A program made the position numbers and the translations under genes. Below the pieces are notes generated by a model that saw only the letters and a program-made list of their open reading frames with translations, was not told the DNA's origin and searched no databases. Shown here one piece after another: positions 1-5,289 of a stretch of 5,289 nt of DNA. How positions within the stretch are numbered: the first letter of the stretch is position 1; each line of letters starts with the position of its first letter. Source of the stretch: Opitutales bacterium (GTDB lineage Bacteria > Verrucomicrobiota > Verrucomicrobiia > Opitutales > UBA2987); contig JAJFLT010000342.1 in assembly GCA_021772555.1 (NCBI GenBank), forward strand, positions 1-5,289, in the 5' to 3' direction.

Positions 1-1740
1 AATAATAACATCGATGTATCCATCCCGGTCCAAATCCGCCACTTCGACGCCCACCCCGGCATGGGCGGGCAGGCCCGTAATGCGCCAGGGATCGAATGCA
101 TTTTTTTCATTCCAGTAAATCCACATTTCGTTCTCATAACGGGACACCTCTCCCTGGTTGAGCAGAAGAATATCGACCTGTCCGTCGTCATCCAGGTCCG
201 CCATCCCTTGTTCGTAAGGTTCCCGGCCGGGAAGCGATATGCGATCATTAACATTATAATTTCCGTCCCGGTTTCCCCAATAGAGATAGCTCGGATCGTA
301 ATCGCCCCGTGAGGCGCCCATCATGGAGGTGATGATGATATCCAGGTTTCCATCGTTGTTGAAATCGTGAATCACATTGCCTTGGGCTCCGTGTTCGTAA
401 AGAGGGGTTCGTCTGGTGATTTCAAACCCATTGGGGCCGTTCCAGTAAATGAAAGACGGTACCTCGAAAGAGTAGTGTTCCTGGAAATTGGAAATCAGTA
501 AATCGGTCCAGCCATCGGCGTTCAAGTCCGCTGCGCTGGCTTCCCAAGCCCCGATGGTCTGCAGCCCAAGCCGGTTCTCTTCCAGGAACCCGATGGCGGA
601 ACCGTAGTAAAGATACGATTCGATCAACCGATTTCCAGAACGTGCTTTACCGGTTATGGAGAACAGGTGATTGGAGAAAAACACATCGTTAAAGCCGTCC
701 TTGTTGAAATCGGCAACGAGAACATCTTTGGCCGTGTGGGTGACAAATTCCAGTCGTTTGTCTAAGGGAAACTCGCCGTTTTCGCTTATGTAGGCAAAAG
801 ATGTATCACCGGTCTCGTTGGCAAAAAGGAGGTCTGGACGATCGTCGTTGTTCACATCGGCAATGGCTGTGGCGTGAGCATTTCGGGTTGACAGTTCCAG
901 TCGGCGCTCCGTGGAAAACCCTTCCTTGTTGCCGAAATAGAGATAGGAACAATCGCCCGATCCGTTGGCAAATACGATGTCCGGCCAGCCGTCCTCATTG
1001 ACGTCGCCGGTAGCCACATCGGCAGCTCCTTTCGTTCCCAATTCCGTAAAATTGGCCGAGTCGAATCCACCGTTCTTGTTCCAATAGATTCGTGACGGCG
1101 ATTCGCCTTCCTCTCCCCGGTATTCCCAGTAGCCGGCTGAAAATGCAAAAACAACGTCGGGAAAGCCGTCCCTGTTAAAATCGGCAATGGCCACTCCCTG
1201 GGTGTTTTTGGCCGGCAAATCGGTCTTGCCGGTAAATGGGTAAGCAAACCACTGATTCCCCGCCGGGTCTTTATTTAATTTCTCGGGATTTCCCCAATAA
1301 ATGGACGAATCCATACTCGTCCAGGTGCCGTTGGAAAAATTGGCCACCGCCAGGTCGGCCCAACCATCGCCATTAAGGTCTCCCGCCGCCAACCGCATGG
1401 GACCGTCGGCGGGTATGTAATCGTGCCTCTTTATGCTGAAGTCTTTGCCGTTTCCCCAATAGAGCGACATGTCGAGCATCTCGATCAATGGGTGGCTGTT
1501 CACGCTGAGAATGTCGATATGTCCGTCACCATTCACATCCCAGCGATTAACTGTTTGTATGCGGCCCCCCGCTGAGACGTATATATTGGCCCCAGAGTCT
1601 CCAAAGGCGCCGTCGGCAAAATCGGCGAAAGAGCTTTCCCTCCAAACTTCCGCCAAGCATAAACACGATGCGCTTAGGAACGCAAAAACTGCGCTCAAGC
1701 CAGTCGCTATTTCTCTTTTCATTTCCATTGCGGAAAACAT
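1..1740 (-). CDS. Secreted FG-GAP/VCBS repeat beta-propeller protein (C-terminus outside window)
   Basis: I translated the minus strand from the ATG at 1740-1738 and it stays open to position 1, giving 580 residues with no stop or frameshift, so the gene continues left of the window. Residues 1-30 look like a signal peptide: a short basic stretch (M-K-R at 7-9), a hydrophobic core from about 11 to 29, and likely cleavage after L-C-L-A at 30. Ten D-x-[ND]-x-D-G-x-x-D calcium loops begin at residues 68, 121, 187, 246, 295, 344, 405, 459, 515 and 569, spaced 49-66 residues, with blade ends such as S-I-Y-W-G-N and S-Y-L-Y-W-G-N. This is the pattern of integrin-alpha-like FG-GAP propellers, which bind calcium and often serve in surface binding; the ligand is unknown. 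Other in-frame ATGs lie at 1728 and 1722. An AGGAAG directly abuts the 1740 ATG, too close for a ribosome site there, and lies 12 nt before the 1728 ATG. The signal peptide works with any of the three. Confidence 0.93.
   Translation of the reverse strand, partial: MFSAMEMKREIATGLSAVFAFLSASCLCLAEVWRESSFADFADGAFGDSGANIYVSAGGRIQTVNRWDVNGDGHIDILSVNSHPLIEMLDMSLYWGNGKDFSIKRHDYIPADGPMRLAAGDLNGDGWADLAVANFSNGTWTSMDSSIYWGNPEKLNKDPAGNQWFAYPFTGKTDLPAKNTQGVAIADFNRDGFPDVVFAFSAGYWEYRGEEGESPSRIYWNKNGGFDSANFTELGTKGAADVATGDVNEDGWPDIVFANGSGDCSYLYFGNKEGFSTERRLELSTRNAHATAIADVNNDDRPDLLFANETGDTSFAYISENGEFPLDKRLEFVTHTAKDVLVADFNKDGFNDVFFSNHLFSITGKARSGNRLIESYLYYGSAIGFLEENRLGLQTIGAWEASAADLNADGWTDLLISNFQEHYSFEVPSFIYWNGPNGFEITRRTPLYEHGAQGNVIHDFNNDGNLDIIITSMMGASRGDYDPSYLYWGNRDGNYNVNDRISLPGREPYEQGMADLDDDGQVDILLLNQGEVSRYENEMWIYWNEKNAFDPWRITGLPAHAGVGVEVADLDRDGYIDVII
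10..1539 (-). repeat. Ten tandem FG-GAP calcium-loop repeats in the first gene
   Basis: The loops, read on the minus strand, begin at 1539, 1380, 1182, 1005, 858, 711, 528, 366, 198 and 36, each 27 nt long. Examples are DVNGDGHID, DLNGDGWAD, DFNRDGFPD and DLDRDGYID. The fifth, DVNNDDRPD (832-858), has Asp in place of the usual Gly. Each loop is followed by a hydrophobic strand and, 20-45 residues later, usually by a Y-W-G, Y-F-G, Y-Y-G or Y-W-N motif. The repeats are diverged in DNA sequence, so they are old protein repeats, not recent tandem duplications. Confidence 0.9.
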
Positions 1741-1760
1741 CTTCCTATCATTCGCTACAA

Positions 1761-1791
1761 AGTATATACCCGCAACTGAAGTAATTGTAAA
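1761..1791 (-). promoter_or_regulatory. Candidate promoter for the leftward FG-GAP gene
   Basis: On the minus strand TATACT (1766-1761) matches five of six bases of a sigma-70 -10 box. TTTACA (1791-1786) matches five of six bases of a -35 box. The spacer is 19 bp, longer than the usual 17. Transcription would begin near 1754, leaving a very short leader before the ATG at 1740 or about 25-30 nt before the ATGs at 1728 and 1722. The -35 box lies within the 12-bp palindrome. PVC promoter rules are poorly known, so this is a pattern match only. Confidence 0.35.
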
Positions 1792-1797
1792 TTTACA
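1786..1797. promoter_or_regulatory. Perfect 12-bp palindrome TGTAAATTTACA, possible operator
   Basis: TGTAAATTTACA is identical to its reverse complement and sits in the 69-bp region between two divergent genes. It ends 12 bp before the ATG at 1810 and covers the candidate -35 box of the leftward gene. Perfect symmetry with TGTAA half-sites is typical of a site for a dimeric repressor, but it does not match a named operator that I can identify, and AT-rich DNA gives palindromes by chance. No regulator gene is present in the window. Confidence 0.35.
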
Positions 1798-1809
1798 TTC
1801 TACAGAAAA

Positions 1810-3534
1810 ATGAAGATTTCATATTTAGAAAAAATCAGAAACGAAATTGTCAATTCCGCCGTGCGCCCGTTTTTCATGATTACGGCGTTGCTTGCTGTGT
1901 CGGTTTCTTTAATGGCGGCGAAGGGGGAAGATGCCGCACATTTCATGGTTGGCGCCATGAATTCGAAACCGATTACGGGCGAGCCTTATGAATTGGACGG
2001 CAACCGCATCGTTTTCACGAATTGGTATTTTATACGTCCGGGAAACCTTTTATGGCTCAATGAGGTTGGTGAATACATCAACACGGTGGAAGAAGGCGAT
2101 GAAAACCCGGTTTACGGACCCTGGGACTCGCAGATGGACCGGCCATCTTCCCCTTATGGTATAGAGATTAAAACACAACCGGCCGAGCGGGTCGGCCCCA
2201 TTCTGAAGCCGAAATATCCCTGGGAAGAAGGCTATGTGATACTCAAGACTGTGCTTAAGGATGGTGAAAAATACAAAGCCTGGGGGAAAAGCCTGCGGGG
2301 CAGCAGTTGTTATTTCGAGTCCAAGGATGGCATGAGTTGGGAACGGCCGATCCTGGGACAAAAGGAATTTAACGGCAGCAGGGAGAACAACCTGTTGAAA
2401 CCGGGATTGGAAGGGACGGTTTTTATCGATCCCAACGCGCCGTCGGAGGAAAGGTACAAAAGCATTCGGGGGCCGAGAATAAAAGTCGAAGAGTTCCAAT
2501 CTTTCGTCGATCGCTATCCCGACAAATGGGAAACCCGTGCGGTGAGGGGACCTTGGCAAAAGCCGGAAAAAATTCGCGCCCTGGCCGGTGCGGTTTCGCC
2601 CGACGGCATACACTGGAAACACCTCGATGAACTTTTTACGGTGGAGCATTCCGACGGAATGGAGACCGGTTATTACGATAAACACCTGAAAAAGTATGTC
2701 ATCTATACTCGCACCTGGATGGTTGGAAACCGCTCACCCCGCTGGTCGGGCGATCCACAAACCATGACGTGGATGGGAGAGAATCATGGTTCCGGCCGCA
2801 GGGTCATTGGCCGCATGGAAAGCGATTTCTTCGGCGGATTTCCAGTTTCCGAGCCAACCATCGTTCCCGTGCCCGGGGAAACCTCGCCTTCGGAAGTTTT
2901 CTACACCAGTATTTACACCACCATCCCCGGCGCACCCGACCACCATCTGATGTTTCCGACCATTTGGGACACGCGTGACGACACCTCGAGCATCGGCCTA
3001 TGGACCAGCCACGACGGCAAGCTCTGGAACCGGATTCCCGGACCGCCGATTCTGGAGACCGCTGAATTCGGCCAATGGGACGGTGGCTGCATCTTTTCTT
3101 TTCCCAACCTCATCGAATTACCCAACGGAGACTTCGCGCTACCCTACAAAGGCTATAATCTTCCTCACAAGTATCCGCGTGGAACCATGACCCTGTCTTC
3201 CGGTTACGCCGTTTGGCCGAAAGGTCGGATCGTGGCATTGGAAGCCGAGGACATCGGCGGGTTTGCCACGGTGGGCATCATTCCACCGGGACGAACATTG
3301 CGCATAAATGCCTTAACCAAACGGGCCGGTGGCATTCGGGTGGAAATCGCCAAAATCGATGACTCCGTTATCGCGGGCCGCAGTTTCGAAGAATGCGACA
3401 TCGTTCAAGGTGACCAGTTTTGGAAAACAGTTACCTGGAATGGGGAATCCGACCTCGGTTACGAGGACGGCGAGGGGGTCGTTATCCGGTTTTCGATGGA
3501 TCGCGCGAAGTTATTCGGGATCGAGTTTCAATAA
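1810..3534 (+). CDS. Exported glycosidase-like beta-propeller protein, GH32/GH43-like
   Basis: This complete gene encodes 574 residues. The N-terminus has a longish charged stretch, then a hydrophobic segment at about 20-35 ending in L-M-A-A (34-37), which fits Sec export with cleavage near 36-37. Three S-x-D-G-x-x-W blade motifs are visible: SKDGMSW (171-177), SPDGIHW (263-269) and SHDGKLW (400-406). They resemble sialidase Asp boxes but are one residue short. F-I-D-P-N-A-P-S-E-E-R-Y-K (205-217) is a blade signature I recall from five-bladed glycoside-hydrolase-like proteins of planctomycetes and verrucomicrobia; Asp207 may parallel the conserved Asp of GH32/GH43 enzymes. Residues from about 472 look like a C-terminal beta-sandwich (G-G-F-A-T-V-G-I, then L-R-I-N-A). 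Catalytic residues and substrate cannot be assigned, so a purely binding protein is possible. The gene diverges from the left FG-GAP gene and converges on the right one. No clear Shine-Dalgarno precedes the ATG; the internal ATG at residue 23 would remove the basic part of the signal. It ends with tandem stops TAA TAG. Confidence 0.9.
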   Translation: MKISYLEKIRNEIVNSAVRPFFMITALLAVSVSLMAAKGEDAAHFMVGAMNSKPITGEPYELDGNRIVFTNWYFIRPGNLLWLNEVGEYINTVEEGDENPVYGPWDSQMDRPSSPYGIEIKTQPAERVGPILKPKYPWEEGYVILKTVLKDGEKYKAWGKSLRGSSCYFESKDGMSWERPILGQKEFNGSRENNLLKPGLEGTVFIDPNAPSEERYKSIRGPRIKVEEFQSFVDRYPDKWETRAVRGPWQKPEKIRALAGAVSPDGIHWKHLDELFTVEHSDGMETGYYDKHLKKYVIYTRTWMVGNRSPRWSGDPQTMTWMGENHGSGRRVIGRMESDFFGGFPVSEPTIVPVPGETSPSEVFYTSIYTTIPGAPDHHLMFPTIWDTRDDTSSIGLWTSHDGKLWNRIPGPPILETAEFGQWDGGCIFSFPNLIELPNGDFALPYKGYNLPHKYPRGTMTLSSGYAVWPKGRIVALEAEDIGGFATVGIIPPGRTLRINALTKRAGGIRVEIAKIDDSVIAGRSFEECDIVQGDQFWKTVTWNGESDLGYEDGEGVVIRFSMDRAKLFGIEFQ

Positions 3535-3547
3535 TAGAAAAAGGTCG
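3535..3547. other. 13-bp convergent intergenic junction
   Basis: The plus-strand propeller gene and the minus-strand FG-GAP gene end only 13 bp apart. The gap is AT-rich, with five A residues in a row (3538-3542). I find no convincing GC-rich stem beside it on either strand, so no intrinsic terminator is called. Either transcript would run into the other gene before ending, unless Rho or a downstream site stops it. Confidence 0.6.
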
Positions 3548-5289
3548 CTATTCGGATTCGATCTTTACTGCTGTGAGATATGGGGTCGGCCCTCCGTTCG
3601 GAGTTACCAGCCGGGCACGGTATTGTATCCAGGGGCCGTTGACGCCTTTTATGGGCGAATCGTTTAGGGTGTGCCATTCGCCGTTGCCTGCGGGCCCCCG
3701 CCATGTTGCCTCTGACAAACCCTCTTCGGTCGCCGAGCCGCGTAATTGAAATTTTATCGCGGTCGCGAATGGAGTTTCGGCTTCCCAGCTAATGGCAACG
3801 GGTTTTTCTTCACCGGAAAGACGATGCGCGGAGGAAACATAATCCTCATAGAGACCGCGGTCGTAACTATTGCCCGCATCGCGCAAATTTAATCCACTGG
3901 GGCCTCCGGCTATAACTTCCCAACGGTTATCGGTGGAATATCCTTCCGGTCCACCCCAATAAAGCATGGACTCGGTGGTATGGCGGTGCGGTTCCGGTCG
4001 AAAGATTGAACCTGAACGGCGATGGTTGGCGATAAGAATGTCCAGGTAGCCATCCCCATCGTAATCGAGTGTTTCCGAACCGGATGAGCCGTAGGTAGGT
4101 AATTCAATGCGGGGACGGATATTGAATCCCTTGGGATTGCCGAAATAAATCAGCGAGGGGCGATTCCCGCTTACCTCGCCACCGTAACTGGTCAGAAATA
4201 TATCGAGCCATCCGTCCCTGTCGAAATCGGCAATGCTGTTTTGGTAAGGGACATATGAGGGTATCTCCTCCCGCCAATCATTCGAATACCCACCGGGGGA
4301 ACCGTAGTAAATGAAGGAAGATTTTTCGATCCCTTCCGGCGGGCCGCGTTGAGGCAAAAGGAGATCGATCCAACCGTCCCGGTTGAAGTCCGCTCCTTTG
4401 ATATACATGAGGTGATCCGGGCGACCGAGATCGATATCGGTCGAATGTTCATTGGTGTAGCCAACCACGCCGCCCCACCAGATAGTGACGAAACCGTCTT
4501 CAAGTTGTCCCGCAATGTCGAGCCAGCCATCTTTGTTCAAATCCATCAACAAAGGGGCCCGTATGCGATTGGTTTGGAAGGGTATTACGGTTCTCAGATC
4601 ATGTTGAAATCCTTTTGCCGAGCCCCAGAAAATAGGAAAACCATGTTTACCGGGATCGGTCAAATCGACGCTTATGCCGCCCGCCACCATATCCAGCCAG
4701 CCATCTTTGTTAATATCGGCAATACGAACGCCACCGTAGGCCATATCCATGGAGAGGTTGGTGCGGCCGAGAAAATCATTGTTTCTCCTATCACCCCAAT
4801 AGACAATCAGACCCTGCTGTTTGTGATTTACGCCCGTAACGAAGTGGGAACGGGCCAATGCCAGATCGACCGCTCCATCGTCGTCGAGGTCGGCATGCCC
4901 GTGCCCGAAAACATGATGTGTTGGAAAACTGGTGCTGCGTTCAGGAGAAAAATTTCGAGCGCCGTCGCCCCAGTAGATATGAGTGGTCGAGGGGCCGTCG
5001 CGGAACCCGCCTTCGTCATTGAAAAACAAGACATCGGGCCGCCCGTCATTATTCACATCTCCGATGGTGTTGGCCATGGAACCCTGGGTGCCCAATTGCG
5101 AGTGATGGCCGAAGGTAAACCGGCCGTTTACATTCCAGAAAACATAGGAGAGCAAACTGCGCTGGTTGGTGACGTTGGCATTACTGACCACCAGTTCCGG
5201 CAACCCGTCGCCGTTGAGGTCACCCGCGCTCACTCCGGATGCTCCGAGCGTGTGCAACGAGAGCGGTTCACGGGTGGAGAAGTCTTTGC
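3548..5289 (-). CDS. FG-GAP/VCBS repeat beta-propeller protein with C-terminal beta-sandwich (N-terminus outside window)
   Basis: The frame is open from the right edge to a TAG at 3550-3548, giving 579 visible residues. The codon at 5257 is TTG, not ATG, and the ten codons before it (reading K-D-F-S-T-R-E-P-L-S) continue the repeat pattern, so the true start lies right of the window. Eight calcium loops begin at 5221, 5059, 4891, 4717, 4543, 4390, 4228 and 4066, spaced 51-58 residues, with blade ends such as H-I-Y-W-G, I-V-Y-W-G and L-I-Y-F-G-N. After the last blade a linker with G-N-S-Y-D-R and E-D-Y-V-S-S-A-H leads into a beta-sandwich module. The first visible loop and the 22 residues before it align without gaps with residues 99-121 of the left FG-GAP protein (both K-D-F-S...A-G-D-L-N-G-D-G), so about 98 residues are probably missing. 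Calcium binding and an extracellular location follow from the family; the ligand is unknown. Confidence 0.93.
   Translation of the reverse strand, partial: KDFSTREPLSLHTLGASGVSAGDLNGDGLPELVVSNANVTNQRSLLSYVFWNVNGRFTFGHHSQLGTQGSMANTIGDVNNDGRPDVLFFNDEGGFRDGPSTTHIYWGDGARNFSPERSTSFPTHHVFGHGHADLDDDGAVDLALARSHFVTGVNHKQQGLIVYWGDRRNNDFLGRTNLSMDMAYGGVRIADINKDGWLDMVAGGISVDLTDPGKHGFPIFWGSAKGFQHDLRTVIPFQTNRIRAPLLMDLNKDGWLDIAGQLEDGFVTIWWGGVVGYTNEHSTDIDLGRPDHLMYIKGADFNRDGWIDLLLPQRGPPEGIEKSSFIYYGSPGGYSNDWREEIPSYVPYQNSIADFDRDGWLDIFLTSYGGEVSGNRPSLIYFGNPKGFNIRPRIELPTYGSSGSETLDYDGDGYLDILIANHRRSGSIFRPEPHRHTTESMLYWGGPEGYSTDNRWEVIAGGPSGLNLRDAGNSYDRGLYEDYVSSAHRLSGEEKPVAISWEAETPFATAIKFQLRGSATEEGLSEATWRGPAGNGEWHTLNDSPIKGVNGPWIQYRARLVTPNGGPTPYLTAVKIESE
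3551..3811 (-). other. C-terminal beta-sandwich module of the right FG-GAP protein
   Basis: The last 87 residues contain no calcium loop. They carry spaced signatures: I-S-W-E-A-E-T-P near the start, I-K-F-Q-L-R-G-S, A-T-W-R-G-P-A-G, then W-I-Q-Y-R-A-R-L and T-P-Y-L-T-A-V-K-I at the end. Alternating hydrophobic stretches and the ending suggest a small all-beta domain. I recall the W-I-Q-Y-R-A pattern at the C-termini of other secreted PVC repeat proteins, but I cannot name a characterised domain. It may bind carbohydrate, anchor the protein or act as an export signal. Confidence 0.55.
4040..5221 (-). repeat. Eight tandem FG-GAP calcium-loop repeats in the right gene
   Basis: In order from the N-terminal side the loops are DLNGDGLPE, DVNNDGRPD, DLDDDGAVD, DINKDGWLD, DLNKDGWLD, DFNRDGWID, DFDRDGWLD and DYDGDGYLD. 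Only the first departs from the pattern, with Glu in place of the last Asp. The middle loops, mostly ending D-G-W-[LI]-D, are more alike than those of the left protein. With one more loop inferred outside the window, the total would be about nine, although an integrin-type propeller has seven blades. Confidence 0.9.

Noticed and set aside
852..1247. A 131-codon minus-strand open frame in a different frame from the left FG-GAP gene
   Set aside because: The FG-GAP frame runs through the same bases with intact calcium loops at 832-858, 979-1005 and 1156-1182, so this is an out-of-frame shadow.
1663..1674. A lipoprotein cleavage site at Cys26 of the left FG-GAP protein
   Set aside because: The residues before the Cys are S-A-S, without the usual Leu at -3. 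Ordinary signal-peptidase cleavage after L-C-L-A fits better, though a loose lipobox cannot be fully excluded.
1469..1813. A plus-strand open frame of 114 codons whose stop overlaps the ATG at 1810 as ATGA, like a translationally coupled upstream gene
   Set aside because: Most of it is antisense to the signal peptide and first blade of the left FG-GAP gene, whose coding evidence is far stronger, and its protein resembles nothing I know. The overlap looks accidental.
2050..2685. A 211-codon open frame on the minus strand inside the propeller gene
   Set aside because: It lies wholly antisense to a gene with clear domain motifs, its protein shows no recognisable motif, and it has no independent support.
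3511..3568. Two similar segments, T-TATTCGG-GATCGAGTTT near 3511 and CTATTCGGATTCGATCTTT near 3548, as a direct repeat or attachment-like site
   Set aside because: They are short and imperfect, both lie mostly in coding sequence, and no integrase or mobile element is nearby. Chance similarity is likelier.
4040..5221. Regularly spaced similar DNA segments of about 27 nt that could suggest a CRISPR-like array
   Set aside because: The segments encode calcium-binding loops in one open frame, differ at many third-codon positions, and are about 160 nt apart. They are protein repeats.
5255..5257. TTG at 5257 as the start of the right FG-GAP gene
   Set aside because: The frame continues upstream to the window edge with repeat-like sequence that aligns with the left protein, and no signal peptide follows the TTG.

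Overview
The window holds three large genes and almost no non-coding DNA. Two long minus-strand genes (1-1740 and 3548-5289, both cut by the window edges) encode secreted or surface FG-GAP/VCBS-type repeat proteins. They flank one complete plus-strand gene (1810-3534) for an exported, glycosidase-like beta-propeller protein. I see no tRNA, rRNA, CRISPR array, insertion sequence or phage gene.

The organism is most likely a bacterium of the Planctomycetota-Verrucomicrobiota-Lentisphaerota (PVC) group, probably a polysaccharide degrader. This is inferred from protein style: FG-GAP proteins with Y-W-G / Y-F-G blade ends and a W-I-Q-Y-R-A C-terminal module, and a GH32/GH43-like propeller with S-x-D-G-x-x-W blades, as I recall them from that group. 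Ribosome binding sites are weak, which fits but does not prove it. Base composition is close to balanced by eye, and no segment looks foreign.

Layout: (1) 1-1740, minus strand: the N-terminal 580 residues of an FG-GAP protein with a signal peptide and ten calcium-loop motifs; its C-terminus lies left of the window. (2) 1741-1809: a 69-bp AT-rich divergent intergenic region with a perfect 12-bp palindrome and a plausible minus-strand promoter. (3) 1810-3534, plus strand: a 574-residue exported propeller protein with a C-terminal beta-sandwich. (4) 3535-3547: a 13-bp convergent junction without a visible terminator. (5) 3548-5289, minus strand: the C-terminal 579 residues of a second FG-GAP protein with eight calcium loops and a C-terminal beta-sandwich module; its N-terminus lies right of the window.

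How they may work together is inference. All three look like beta-propeller proteins acting outside the cytoplasm: two for calcium-dependent binding or adhesion, and a central one that may bind or cleave glycans. Genes 1 and 2 share a short divergent control region and may be co-regulated. No substrate can be named from the sequence. I found no convincing evidence of a wholly new system; the clearest points of interest are the paired propellers around a poorly characterised glycosidase-like protein, the uncharacterised C-terminal module, and the palindrome.
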